64,000 nucleotides of DNA from Solanum dulcamara (taxonomy: Eukaryota; Streptophyta; Magnoliopsida; Solanales; Solanaceae): contig NC_077244.1 of assembly GCF_947179165.1 (NCBI RefSeq), positions 73,826,144-73,890,143 of the forward strand, in the 5' to 3' direction. The stretch's first letter is position 1; each line of letters begins with the position of its first letter. The translations under genes and the position numbers were made by a program. This document shows, in pieces, positions 1 through 13,130 of the stretch. The notes beneath the pieces were generated by a model. That model was not told the DNA's origin. It searched no databases and was given only the letters and a program-made list of their open reading frames with translations.

Positions 1-78
1 TTCACCACCATAAAACAATCAAATTACATAAACTATATGTTTTCAACTGTTAGAAGTTACTATAATAATCAGTCTCAC

Positions 79-3000
79 CTGGCATTGTCACTAATTGGGG
101 CTCCTCTGATGAGCTTCCACTAGTAGGGGTGTATTCACTAAACACCGATGCAGCAGAATAACCTAAAGGAGAGATTGGATCACCATATGTTTCCCGTTCA
201 GTCTCAATGAGATCAGGACATAAATTATCAATCACATCACCAGAATTCTCCTGGTGCAAGATACTCTTTGAAGCTCTCATAGTTTGTGATTCATAAAGTA
301 CAGCGTCCAACAGACCGCTGTTCCTAGGTGACAGATTGCATGATTCAGTATGCTTAGTTGGAGGGGACTGAATTGAAGTGTCGACAGACTGTAGTGAAGG
401 AAGAGGGGAAGAGAGTAAGCCCCAGCTTGTCATCGGACTTTGGAGTGAAGGGAGCTCGAGCTTCTTTGCCCATGAGGGCTCTGAAGAAGAGGTGTTGCCA
501 TTTAAAAAGGCATGGCTGCCAGGAATTACACCCAAGGATGAGGGGTGATGATCAGATATTAAATTTTGATTAAATGAAGATGAAAATCCCATGGGCTGAG
601 CAAGCAAAGAACCACGATCCTGATATTGATGGCAGGTTGGAAAAGAACCGTCATTTTTTGATGGAGAACAATCACCATTTAAACCAGAGAACAGAGATTC
701 TGAGCCTCGTATACGCTTGGCTGGATGCACTGTTGAGAGGAATGATCGACTGTAATAAGCAGAATTAAGACCCTGTGCCAACAGGCTTCTTCCAGGAATA
801 TCAAGTATACCACCAGTGGGAATATCAAGAAGTGCTGGTGGACACAACTGCTGATTGAACTCCAACCTTTTGAATTCCACTGCTGGAATCTCATAATTGT
901 TCATTGGCAAGAAATCGGGATATTGTGTATCTACAGAGGAAACTGTACCCAACTCCTCATTTTGTTTGTTTTCGCTAATCGATTGAAAACAAATATCTGG
1001 AGGGTAAATTGGCAAGCCTGCACGCTGACATCTCTTTATTCTGGTATTCCAGTAGTTCTTTATCTCATTATCTGTGCGCCCAGGCAACTGAAAAGAGAAG
1101 AATAGGGTCATTAGAATTTAAACAATAATGAATGGTATACCACAATATTTCCAATTTGATAATGTGATGAGGTCACAGTTGTTATTTTAGAAACTCGTCT
1201 GAAATCCATAAAAGATGAAGAGCTAAATGCACTGATAAAAGAGGGGAAATCCACATTTCTAGTCCAGGAAGAACATTATTCAAACATGCCCATACAAACA
1301 AGTTCTACCAAGCACAAAGCACTATTTATATCTGGCTACACACATTGCGGAAAACCACCTAAAGCAAAATCATGTGCACCTTATGACGAAACAATGGACT
1401 TGGAACACCACAAAAGCCTCAGAAGAGTGGAGAGATTTATCACAGGGTCCCAACAATGAAGCATTCACTATGAGTACTTTTCCTTTCTCTATATTATACC
1501 CTACCTTTTTTACTCACTGGATCAAGATAGTTCCTATTCCATGTCAGGAGATTACTGCCAAGTGTAATATTGAATTATATAAATAGTAATTGATATGTTA
1601 AGACAGAGAAGTCCCTTGTGATATGATGAATCCCAATGAGCCAGACACTTTTACGTCTTGGTTTCCGAAAACTTATATGATTAACATTGCTAAGCTCTAC
1701 ATTCATATCATAACACTTCTCACCATGCCATGACTAGTCACATTTTCACCACTCAGTGTTAAGAATGATGACATATCAAGAGTTGAAGAGATGCAAGAAG
1801 AGTACAGCAGACGACAGCTAATCAGAAAGTACTGGCTTTACTCCCAAGAGAAACAGCACAATGCCAATACACAATAGCGCTAGAAACTACAAGTATGCCA
1901 CTTCATCAACAGTACAATGAACTTCTCAAATGGACATACGAAATAATATCATAGTATTTTAAATTTGATGTCCTGATCAGGATCTAAAGCAGAACCCACA
2001 TCCGTCATCAAATATAAAATCCAATACATTAGAAAAAAGAGAGGTTTCATAATATATCATAAGCAGCACATACCTTCGGAATATCTAGACATATAGCTCC
2101 TAAATGTCAACTAAGGTTATGGATAACTGCTTGTGGAAGTGGATAAGTTGGAAAAATGAAACCAACATCTTTGTCTCCACTCCCACTTTCTTTTCGATTA
2201 GTTGCAAAAATATTATTGTCCCCACTATCGGGGGTTGAGATATAGTTATAACTTATATCACTAATTACACTAGTATTAACAAATATTCACCTTTTTTGCA
2301 CATGTTGTAAACAGAAAAATAAGGAAATAAATGAAAAAACAAACTGGCCAACACCTAAAGGGAGTTGCCTTGGAACATTTCTTTCAAGAGAGGCAGGCAA
2401 GAGGATATACATGTCTCTTCTGCTTAGCCTATTGAGCAATGAAGACTGAGAAAGGTTTTATATTTATAAATAATGGAGCAATAGCTTGACAAAAAAATAG
2501 ATGGGAATAACACAATCCAAGCTAAGTCGCCCGTTTTGAATCAATAATCAGGCATACAAGATTCACTTTCCCGTTCCAACCAGATGGACCAAGCATCCAG
2601 ACCGGTTCTAGAAAAAGTACAGTTGACCAGCTTGTCTCCTATGTTAGTGGAATTACCTGATCACGGTCTTATACTCTTACAACCAAGAATCATTGAGGAT
2701 CAGATATAACTTCAAACAACTCCCCAATATTTGACGACAAATAGCAAAACGAAAGATAAGAAGTTCATAGAGCTTATTGACAAACAGGAGAATACAAATA
2801 TTAACAAACAGGAGAAAACAGAAAGGAAAAGATAAGCATGTCTAATGTTTAAAACTTGCAATAAGAAAGGTTTCCATACATCACACCAAAAAATTAAGAA
2901 CAGGCAGATAGCACATAATAAGAATACAGACTGCACGAACATTGATTGCTTTTTCTATATAGCAAGCTTCCTAGACATCACACTTGAAAAAACTTGCAAT

Positions 3001-4178
3001 AAGCAAGACTCCTAGACATCACACTTGAAACTTGATTCAAGTTAGCACTTTTCCTTCTCAAAAAAACAAAAACAAAGAGAACTTGATTCAAGTTTTGGTT
3101 CCTATACGTTGATTTTTTGAAAGGTAAGTGACATCACACTTGAAAGCTTGTAATTGCTTCTCCCAAAAGCAGAATAATTATCGACGACCATTAAACATTG
3201 TTTGGGAAGTGCTAATATTGATTGTCAATCCAAATTAGATTTTGAAATTTAATGGAAGGTATAGCAACCAGCTAAAACACATAATTGAAATAGAATTTAA
3301 AAGTAAAAGGATGGACAATCATTTCCCAGAAGCGTGAATGTGTGATTATAAACTGGTGTTCAGATTATTTAAGGGCACATACAAAGCTTTTAAACTAGCA
3401 CAATTCACCAACTTTAGGAAATGAAATTTCAACGGCCCTCTATATAATAGCAATGCGTCAAATCATTTCAAGACAAGGATCTTCTCTTTTTTTTAAAATC
3501 AAAAAAAGCTTTACATATGAATGTTTTGTTACTATTTTTTTCTTCCCAAGAAAGTAACTCACAAAATTTCCATAAAAAGATTTGAGTATATTAATTGTAA
3601 TCATGTAGGTGAGGCAGAAAGTTAAACATAAAAACTTTGCTGTTTTACCAAAATTTATCTTGAACTGTCAATTTAACCAAATTCTAGAGAATAATTTAGC
3701 TAACATAATAACATCTGATCACATTTTGGATTTTATTATAAAATTAACATATGAGGAGAAATAAGCCATTTGCATATATAGATGGCAATGACAGATCAGA
3801 TCTTCAGGTGATACAAACCTCAGCAGCCATTCGTGCCCATTTGTTCCCCATCTTAGCATGCAGTTCAATTATGCGCCGCTCTTCCTCAGGAGTGAATGCA
3901 CCTTTCTTTAGATCTGGTCTCAGGTGATTGGCCCACCGCAAACGGCAACTTTTACCACACCGAGCAAGTCCTGAGTGCTTTTGGACAGCATTCCAGTTCC
4001 CCTCACCGTGTTTCGTGACGTACTCCACTAAAATTGCATCTTCTGCAGAAGTCCAGGGGCCTTTTTTTAGTGGTAGACCTCCTCCAGTATTTCCTCCACC
4101 ACAAGCTTCTTCGACAGATGGCGAATCCATCCCATCTTGTGATGTCATCCTGTCATCGCTTTCACTTGTCATACTCAT
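79..4178 (-). CDS. GAMYB: GAMYB-like R2R3-MYB transcription factor, 3' end off the window
   Basis: Nuclear R2R3-MYB factor of the gibberellin/anther GAMYB class, which activates genes in anthers and aleurone. Coding exons seen: 4178..3819 (120 residues) and 1087..79 (about 336 residues), joined in phase 0 by a GT..AG intron. R2 is about residues 38-89 and R3 about 91-142; the junction reads [18 protein letters not shown], as in the family. The GAMYB box 1 motif ([12 protein letters not shown]) follows directly. A miR159 site lies in the large exon. The start ATG at 4178 is three bases inside the exon after an acceptor at 4182. The frame would stop at 50, but a strong donor (CAG|GTGAGA) at 79/78 suggests it runs into a last exon outside the window; the roughly 456 residues seen are about 100 short of typical GAMYBs. 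A 5'UTR exon upstream ends near 5750. Family is certain; the C-terminus is inferred. Confidence 0.93.
439..459 (-). promoter_or_regulatory. miR159/319 target site in the GAMYB coding exon
   Basis: On the plus strand these 21 bases match plant miR159 with two differences (positions 7 and 20 of the miRNA), so the minus-strand transcript is nearly fully complementary. The site encodes the ELPSLQSP region, the place where GAMYB mRNAs are known to be cut by miR159. The predicted cleavage centre (miRNA positions 10-11) is perfectly paired. Confidence 0.9.
1088..3818 (-). other. GAMYB intron between the R3 exons
   Basis: A 2.7-kb intron bounded by GTTTGT at 3818 and TTTTCAG at 1088. It holds no recognisable coding region. 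Near 2970, 3011 and 3125 the phrase CATCACACTTGAAA recurs three times, a small decayed repeat. Confidence 0.75.
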
Positions 4179-4181
4179 ATC

Positions 4182-5749
4182 CTAAAAAGTTGAAAAAGTA
4201 AACAATAGTGACGGGGATGTAAGGGATATAAAATTGTTTGTTACTAACTAAATCAAGGGAAGTAATAAGGGCAACACGTCCAAGAGGAGTGACATCATTC
4301 ACGAAAAAGCCAGTTGAGCTTACTATAAAAATGAGTTACAATGAAGGAACTGCCAATCTTTAAAAGAAAGATTGAGATTCTTAAATAATAGTAACAAAAA
4401 TGGAAAAATATTTTATGATGAAAAACGAATAACCTATTCTGAAATTTCCCAGGGTACCAAACTTCTAACCCATCAGATCACCTTATCACAACCACCAATT
4501 GAAGTGGCATAATAAAAATCTGGGTACTTGTAAGGATCCTGATGCAAGTCATAGCATAATCTTTGTGCTCTTTTTCTACACAAAGACATCCAAGCTTCCA
4601 CACAAATTATAATTAAGCAAACATTTAGAAAGAAACTCAAAATTCCCAGTTTATCAGCCTCAAAAGTTTGAAAAGTCAAATGTAATAACTACAATGTGTG
4701 CAAATGACACAAATTAGTGCTGCTCTAAGAAATAAGGTAAAAGGAACTTCCAATATTAACAGTTTAGGGACTTCCGCAACACCAATAATGAAGCCCCTAC
4801 ATCTCAACTCGATAAAAAGACTTGTCATTTTGAGACCAGTCAAAAATCGTGATATGCATAAATTAATTCCAAAAAATACAGCCTATTCTTGAATTCCTGA
4901 ACACATAATTCAGGGAACCTAACTTTTAAAAAGCCATCACATCACCTTATTACATCTAGCTGCCAAATAGTGTGACACAACAACTTCTTGAAATAAAATG
5001 AAGGAAATCTGCCGAGGAGAGGGTTCAAGTTCTTTATCTCCAAATCAATCAATCAAATACCCCTTAATCCCATACTCGTACAAAGAAAACACTAGCTCAA
5101 CATCCATCTGTACAAAAAAAGTAATGATTTGTCCGAAAACTCAAGTAAATATATACTTTGTAAGCCGTATAGCAACTGAACAACATAAAGAGAAGAATAT
5201 CAACCAATCATTTAGCTTCGAATCGACCAACAAAATCAATAATTTTGCTGATAACGAAATCAATGAACATAGGGAACCTCGTGAACCAATTGGCACTGGT
5301 TTGCAAAACTATTTATGAGTAAACAAAGATCAGAATAAACAATAAACAAAAAAAAGCTCAAAATGCACACTTTTATTAGATTCCTCAGCTTACCTCAGCT
5401 TAAAAATACTGAAATGTCAAATCCAATGTGTGAAAATGCCTCAAATATTGTTGATATATGTCATCAAATGACTGTAAAAGCAATATACAAATTAACAAAT
5501 AAGAACCCTCCAACCCTCAAATCAATAAAACTTATAGTATTAACAAATAAAAACCCTCCAACCCTCAAATCAATAAAACTATAACAACTAAAACACCAAT
5601 CAAATCATGATATATTTCCAAAAATACAAATTATCATGATGAATAAATGCTTAGCATTTTAGCAATTTAACAGCCCTAACATGACTGGAAAAAAAAAACA
5701 TACAGTAAGCATAAACACAAAATTTACATTTTTTGCATTTAATTTTTAC
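4182..5749 (-). other. GAMYB 5'UTR intron
   Basis: Inferred leader intron: donor CATTCAG|GTAAAA at 5750/5749 and acceptor TTTTTAG at 4182, three bases before the start codon. It contains a 48-bp-period direct duplication at 5491-5580 rich in AACCCTCCAACCCTCAAATC. No gene seen in it. Confidence 0.65.
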
Positions 5750-6500
5750 CTGAATGAAGAAAGCTGGTGAAGTTGCCCAAGGACTCTTTGAAGTAACTGG
5801 ACCACTACACAGTTCCTTCAAAACTCAGAAACACTAAATAGGATTCAATCTAATTGAACCCAGAAAAAACCCAAAAACAAAAAAAATGGCTTAAACCCTC
5901 CTCAATATACCAAATCATCAAAAACCCAAACCCTAAATATGGATCACGCAAATATGAACCTCAAATTCATCACCAAAAATCCCAAACCCAGAAACTCAAA
6001 TGTGAATCCAGAAATGGGGTACAAGGGGGCCAAAAAAAAAGGTCACTTTTTTTTCGAAACCCTGCTTATGGGTCGGTGAAAAAATGAAATGGGTAGCAGC
6101 AAGATCCACTTATTTTTCGAGATTTTTAACAAAAACTAAAAAAAAATAGAGAGAGAGAAATATAAAAGGTGACAGTCAGCTGAATATGGAATTTCAAAAA
6201 AAAAAAGTTAAAAATGAGAGAGGAAAACAAAAAATCAAAATAGATGGCAAAAGAAGAGGAAATATAGAAGAGAAATATGAGGAATGGCTAACACCACAAC
6301 ACCATTTAGATTAAAAGGGGAAAAACAAAGCAAAGAAAGAAAAAAGACTGAAGCAAAGAAAGTTTCTTTTTTCTGCAACTTTTTTTCCTTTTTTTTTTGC
6401 TTGATTTATTGGGATCTTTTTCTCTTTTCCCCTTTAACTTTTTTCCGCCATTTTCTCTCTTTTTCTCTCTCTAGTCTCTTCAACAACTACGCGTAGCAAT
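5750..6500 (-). promoter_or_regulatory. GAMYB 5'UTR exon and probable promoter-proximal DNA
   Basis: The leader exon runs upstream from 5750; its outer end is not visible. The stretch is strongly purine/pyrimidine biased (pyrimidine runs on the plus strand at 6365-6480), as in many plant leaders and core promoters. A possible minus-strand TATA motif lies near 6676, within TGAATATAAATG. The transcription start is a guess. Confidence 0.4.
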
Positions 6501-9500
6501 GGGCAATAGCACTTGTGAAGAAAGATTTCGAAATTTTCTAGACAGAGAAAATCTTGGACCAGCTTGTAACCAAAAATTAAAAAATATTGAGATTTTAACA
6601 TGTGGGGAGTTTTCTTAATAAATTAAGTATTTATTATTCACTCGTTTATTTTATGTGGTGGGGTTTAATCATTTATATTCATGGTTAATGAATTAATTAA
6701 TCTCTGTGGGTTTAAAAGAATTAACTACTAAAGTATTAATTACTTTCTTCATTTCTTCATTTTATTTAAAATGAGTGAATTATTGAATTTTTTTTATAGT
6801 TTAAAATAAGTGAATTGTTGTTATTAAAATTTTCTTTTATTTTTGACTCTTATTTACATTTTCTAGGTGATAATTTCAAGAAAACTAATTGTTCATATTT
6901 ATGATTCTTCGTTAAATTATTTATATCCTAAATGTTTTTTCTTAAAGGGTGTATATTGCCTCAATAGTTTACTTATTTTGAAATGAAGATAGTACTATTT
7001 TAATGGATGTTCATTTTTATTTATTCAATTTAAAATATTAAGAGATAATATATCACTTATTTTTTAATTTACTTTTATAATTAATTATAATCATTTCTCA
7101 ATGTAATAGATTTATTATATTCCATGAATGATGTAGCAAAATTGTCATTCGAGTTATTATTTCTTAAAGGGTGTTAAATAAATAAAAATGGATGAAGAAA
7201 GTAATATGCATTTGGTTTGATTATTTATTTATAACTAAATGATTGAGCTAGTTGTAGAAATTATGGGACCTACAACATGACAATAAATGGGTAAAAATAA
7301 TTGGAGTTTCATTTATTATTCAAGAATTTTGTTGTTTATGATTTTTTTTCCTTCTTCATGCGAGAAATAATTAATGATGTACCTATTTATTTTTTATATG
7401 ATTCAAATATTTACTCTATTAGTTAATATAAAATTTGGCAATTTATCTTTCACACATCTCGAATTCTCAATTTATACTAAAAGTATTTATAGAGAAGTAA
7501 ATCTCACTTATCAATTGTTTATGAATTCTGTTTGATTGTTTAATACTCATTTATAAGTGATAACTAGGTGAAAATATAATAAATTATAAATAACAAAGAG
7601 ATATAATAAATGCTAAGTTTTTGTAAAATAGTTAGTTCAATAATTCTGTAATTTAACCTTGAGAAAAAATAAATGAAAAGTTCTACATTGGGGTGTGAAA
7701 GAAAATTTAATGTTCTAGAGTTTTACTAAAAGATGTGTTTAATTATTTTTGGAATGTTTGATGGGGGATAAGTGGTTAATTTAATATAGTAATCCTATTT
7801 AATTAAGGAGGGGTGATTAGAAAGGTAGAGTTAATTAATTAATACATACTTACAAAGAATGATTTTAATTAAGCAATAATTACCATGAACAAAGGAAGTT
7901 TAGTGAAGAGTGTGTTTGATTTAAAAAAGGAAAGTTTAATAATCCCTTTAGTCACACCAAACTTACCCCACTTGGGGAACATAGTCAGAAGAATATAATT
8001 AATTACAATAGTGCAGTTTAAGTCTTTTTACATTAATTAATACTAGTATAGAGATAAAGTGTCTTTTTCTATATTTGTATTATTGTCCACATATGTTTTA
8101 CTATTGTTGTTAAGGGGTTTGGAACTTGTCTAAAGAAAGCCAGACCAGGGGAATTTATTATTTTTTTCCTTTTTTTTTATAAATGGGTAAAAAAAAGTGT
8201 CATTTTTTTCTTGCTTTATAAGAATTATTATAATTCCTTTCATCACCTCAAATAAATTTCATAAAAATTCTATTTTGGCAACCTAAATTCATGTTTCATT
8301 TGAAAAATAATTGTCTATTATCCTATGGAGGAACCTATAAAGGATTTCCATTTTGATTTCCAATCTGATGTCAAATGTTTGTATTGAATTCGATTAAATT
8401 GAGATTTATATCAAAAAATTTCATATTGAAAAATAAAGCATTTTAATAAATGTGATTCTAGATTCAAATATGACAAATCTAGTTAAAAATAAAAAAGTAT
8501 TTACCTTTTTTTTTGGTTTTCCACCCGATGTCCGATCCCACATTGGAGTCCAACTAAATTCGGATTCGCATCGGGAAGTCCAATGTGCTCCCTAACAAAA
8601 GCGACTCCGTATCCAAAGAAATTCAAACCCGAAACCTCTTAATTAAGAATGAAAAAGTACTTGCTACTCCACTGCACCTCTTGTTGGTAAGTATTTACCA
8701 TTTATTGACTATAGTATATTCAATACCAGCTTTTCGTTTATTTGGTAGTCCAAAAAAGATGTCTACCTATTTGGAAAAAAAAAAAAACATGCATTATGAA
8801 AAATAGAAACTTGTAGGGGGCCCTTTTACCCCTCTTTATATATATATATATATATATATTATTCTTTTCTATTCTATCCTATAAGATTAAAAGCTAGTAG
8901 TCATTACATACTTTCACTTAAAGGAACAATTTTGAAAACTTTTTTCTTTTTTTTTATATAAATATTAAGTGAAAAAACAAAAAGATGTTGGACAAAGTAG
9001 CATGGTCATCTTACGTGAAAGACAATTTGGAATGGGTGGAAGAAAAAAAAAATCTAAAAAAAAAAAAAAGAGTCCAAAATTCAAAAAATAAAATAAAATA
9101 AAATATTGAGGTCAATCTTTGACAACTGTTTGTAATTTAATTGGATAATAATAATAATAATAAGGCCTTTCTCCCATGGTGCAATGTTTAAAATGTGAAA
9201 TTTTGGGAGAATTTTTTTGAGAAACTTACATAAATAGCTATATCTAAGGGGTTATTAAAATTGGATAGTTATAAGTATCATATTTATAAATAATGGCTAC
9301 ACTTCTAAAACAGCTGAATATATGTATATATATTTTTTTCATTGATTTACACAGACATACAATTATTAATAATATATTATGTATTTAAATGATGTAATAT
9401 CAATTACAATAACTAATTCTCTATAATTATGTCCCTAAATCTCTCAACTTTCCATTATTAATAACAATTACTAATATAGATATACATGTCACGTAGGAAT

Positions 9501-11400
9501 ACTTTGTATTCAAGTCTCCACGAATAATGTATTAGTATATCAGATATGTTAAAGTATAAGTATATCGAACATGTTAAAATATTAGTATAATAAACAAGTT
9601 AGAGTATTAGTTATACTGAATAAGTTAAAGTATCAGAGTATCAAACATGTTAAAGTATTAGTATAGTAAGAAAGTTAAAGTGTTATTATAACTAACAAGT
9701 TAAAGTAGACATGTTAAAGTATAAATACATTAGTATACCGAATAAGTTTAAGTACCAGCTCCCAACATGATTATTTTCATACCCATAGGCTCGAATTCGA
9801 GATCTCTGATTAAGAGTGAAGCAGTCCCACCACAGCACCACAATCAATGTTAATTGAAATTATGTGTATTTTTTTTGAGTGTCCAGAGCTCGTGTAACTT
9901 TTTTTTTTTAATTTATACAAGTAGTATTCCAATCAATTTGACTATACAACTATGGGGAAAAAGAAAAAGATGTGATTTTTCTAAAACAACTTATGAAAAT
10001 GACTGATTCCTGTGAGAGATTTGGACTGCAAATACAACATTAAAGTGAAAACTAAACTATTCCATAAAAAGGAAAAGATGAAGAAAAAAAAAGCAGCAAA
10101 GGAGACAACGAATGAAAAGATATGTTAGATTGATATGGAAAGAGAAAGCATTGAATACAAAGTAACAAACCTATGGAATCAGCGCTTGAAAAAAGGTCCA
10201 GATTTATTATGGGGGTAGGATTAATTTTTTATTTTAATATTTGATTATTAATATATATAATTAAAATAAATAGTTATTATGGAATATTAATTGATTTTGT
10301 TTTTTGTATTATAAGTGTATTCATATAATTTTAAAAAGGTAAACTATAGCTATTTAATTTAAATATGTATTAATATTTATAGTTTTTCCAAAAAAAAATT
10401 ATTCCACCCATAACGTTTGCACCAAATAAATGAACACAAAACAAATAAACTGGCATATATTGTTTTATGGGAAAATTACGATGACCCAAATTATTTATCC
10501 TCTTACCCCCTCTTACCCCATTTTTTTCTTTTTAATTTCCCGTATGACGTCATGCTGATGTCAGCTCTTTTTTGATACCATCAGAGTATAAAGAAGGAAG
10601 AGATTTCAGCGAAACTACTTGATGCTATCAGAGTATATTATATACCCCGATGCTATCAGAGTAAAAACAAGGGGTATGAAAGTAATGAGATATGCAATGG
10701 TAAATAGTTTCATTTTTTGGGGTATAACAATAATTATTCCTTTTTTTTTTATTTAACGTGATTAAATGATATATATTTCCGATTTTTGTGATTCTTATTA
10801 TTAAATTTATTATTTTACTCAGTAAATTAAATTGATTAATCATGTATATAGCAGACATATAAATACGTTTAGAAATGTGAAAACTGAAGTTTAAAAATTT
10901 GAAATTTGAATTTACCGGATAATCTAGGTTACTAATTATTTTATTTTGTATTTGAAATTTGAAGTTACCGAATAATTTGGGTTACTAATTATTCAATTTA
11001 GTTTGGAAAATATTAAATCATTATATCCTTAAATTTAGCTGTAAAGTTGTTTGGACACATGTTAAATGTCTAATCACCTCACAAATCAATTTTTTAGCAA
11101 GTAAGATTATATAAATTGTATGTTTTAATTAAATCTATTGTATACTTAATTATTTTTTATGTAAATATATATATATAATTTATATTAATTCGACTATAAA
11201 TTATAATTGGATATAGCCATAATTAATCCTCGCAAAAATTAAAAATACAAATATAATAAATTATTAGACAAATAATATAACATAACGTACTTTAAATAAT
11301 AATATAAATAAAATAAAAAATAATAATATAATATTAAAGAAAGAAGAATATAAAGAGAATATATTTTTTTAGCGTAAAATTTAATTTAATAGTTCGAATT
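6501..11400. other. AT-rich spacer with simple repeats and transposon scraps
   Basis: No gene is supported. Seen: a (TA)n tract at 8839-8860; an (ATA)n tract near 9146-9163; pieces at 8518-8690 and 9775-9850 that look like parts of one Solanaceae repeat (both carry phrases like 'AACCTCTTAATTAAGA' or 'GATTAAGAGTGAAGCAG'); a minisatellite at 9535-9750; and a short repeat built on GATGCTATCAGAGTA at 10573-10665. Confidence 0.6.
9535..9750. repeat. AT-rich minisatellite, units of roughly 28-30 bp
   Basis: About seven degenerate copies of a unit like GTTAAAGTATTAGTATA followed by a variable ACAAG or AACATG segment. Units differ by a few bases and small indels, so the array is old. It lies in gene-free DNA. 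Confidence 0.7.
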
Positions 11401-11430
11401 GATTAACACTAAAATAATATTAATAGTAGT

Positions 11431-11661
11431 TTAATATAAGCAACTTGTTGGATCTGGTGGAATGCCATCACCATTCATCAACTGTAATTGCTCTAGCTGT
11501 GGCTGTTGGTTTGCAGGAGGGCTTCGGGGGACCGCTCTTTGTTTGTGCATTAGTTTTAGCCTGTGTGGTATCATCCCTCTCTCTCTCTCCCAATTATATG
11601 TATCACTGTTGAACTTCGGCCTATAAACATTTTTTTTTGATGAAGTAAGGTATTTCGTCAA
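11431..11661 (-). other. Short open frame of unknown origin, 76 codons
   Basis: An open frame next to the RTE LINE remnant. The translation has a proline/glutamine-rich stretch (SPPANQQPQLEQLQLM) that is not AT-composition noise, and the local G+C is above its surroundings. I do not recognise it. It has no clear leader or splice partners. It may be a captured exon fragment or a chance frame inside transposon debris. Confidence 0.2.
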
Positions 11662-11889
11662 AAAGCATCAATCAGATGCAGAATTACAGGATAAACAACA
11701 CTTATTGCACTGTTAGAAAGATGCAGTTCTCAGCTTGTACATGCCTCATCACTAGAATTGAAATGTTAATAATTCGTGCCTGGAAGATTTTGTACATGCT
11801 TCATCTCAGAAAACTAAGTTTTATGTAGTAGTGCCTTTAAGAGTTGTTACTCATTTATTGGTTTGGTTATTTATGCACAACATATCACC

Positions 11890-13130
11890 TCATGTATGAG
11901 GGTGCCAAAATCAGGGTAAGGACAGTAGGAAGGGACTCAGAGCACTTCTCAGTTGTGATGGGGTTGGGGTTGCATCAAGGATCAACTCTCAGTTCATTTT
12001 TATTTGTCTTGGTGATGGATGGTTTGACACGACAAATTCAAGGTGAGGTGTCATGGTTTATGCTTTTCGCGGACGACATAGTCCTGATCGATGAGACTCG
12101 TAGGGGAGTTAACGCTAAGCTGGAGGATTGGAGTCTAAAGGGTTTAAGCTGAGCAGGACCAGGACGGAGTACTTAGAGTGAAAGTTTAGTGAGACATCTC
12201 AGGAGGTTGGAGCGGAAGTTAGGCTTGGTGACCAGGCCATCCAAAAGAAAAGTAGTTTCAAGTACCTTGGGTCTATCATGCAAGGCAGCGGGGAAATTGA
12301 CGATGATGTCACACACCATATTGGGGCAGGGTGGATGAAATGGAGGCTCGCTTCCGGTGTGCTATGTGACAAGAAGGTGCCACCACAACTTAAGGGCAAA
12401 TTCTACAAAGTGGTGGTTAGACCGCTAAGTTATATGGGGCGGAATGTTAGTCAGTTAAGGTTTCTTATGTTCAAAAGATGAAAGTTGCCGAGATGAGAAT
12501 GTTGAGATGGATGTGTGAGAATACCAGAAGCGACGGGATTAGAAACGAGGCTATTCGCGACAAGGTAGGAGTAGCCTCGGTGGAAGACAAGATGTGAAAA
12601 ATGCGACTGAGATGGTTTGGGTATGTGAAGAGGAGAGACACAGATGCCCTAGTGCTGAGGTGTGGGAGGTTGGCCATGGATGGTTTCAGAAGAGGTAGGG
12701 GTAGGCTGAAGAAATATTGGGGAGAGGTGATTAGACATGACATGGCGCAGCTACAGCTTACCGAGGACATGACTTTAGATAGGAGGGTGTGGAGGACCCA
12801 TATTAGGGTAGAAGGCCAATACGTAGTCTTGTTGTTCTCCCTTATTAGTAGGCGCATTAGCGCACTATAATTTCTTGTGCTCTGATTTATGTTATTATTT
12901 ATTACTTTCTGTACTTTGATTACTCTTTTTTATCTGTTTCGATCTCGTTATTTGCTTTCTCATATCGCTTTGAACTTCTTAGCCTTATCTAACCACTTTT
13001 TATGCTTTTATTTAGCCGAGGGTCTTTCGAAAACAACCGTCCTACCTTCGTGAGAGTAAGGTCTGCGTACACTTTACCTTCCCCAGACCCCACGTTATGG
13101 GATTTCACTAGATTGTTGTTATTGTTATCG
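11890..13130 (+). mobile_element. 5'-truncated, inactivated RTE-clade non-LTR retrotransposon
   Basis: Encodes the C-terminal part of a plant RTE-type reverse transcriptase: VVMGLGLHQGSTLSSFLF, then the catalytic-centre motif FADDIVLID (about 12063-12090), [17 protein letters not shown] and [12 protein letters not shown], ending with [18 protein letters not shown]. It is split among three frames by frameshifts (about 12140 and 12450) and has an in-frame TGA near 12595, so it is dead. The 3' end (13010-13130) has the conserved AAGGTCTGCGTACACTTTACC tail followed by a TTGTTATTGTTA run, as in Solanaceae RTE LINEs and the SINEs that borrow their tail. The 5' half (endonuclease and fingers) is missing. 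Confidence 0.9.

Noticed and set aside
8839..8860. Origin or regulatory role for the (TA)n tract
   Set aside because: Simple microsatellite in gene-free DNA; nothing else supports function.
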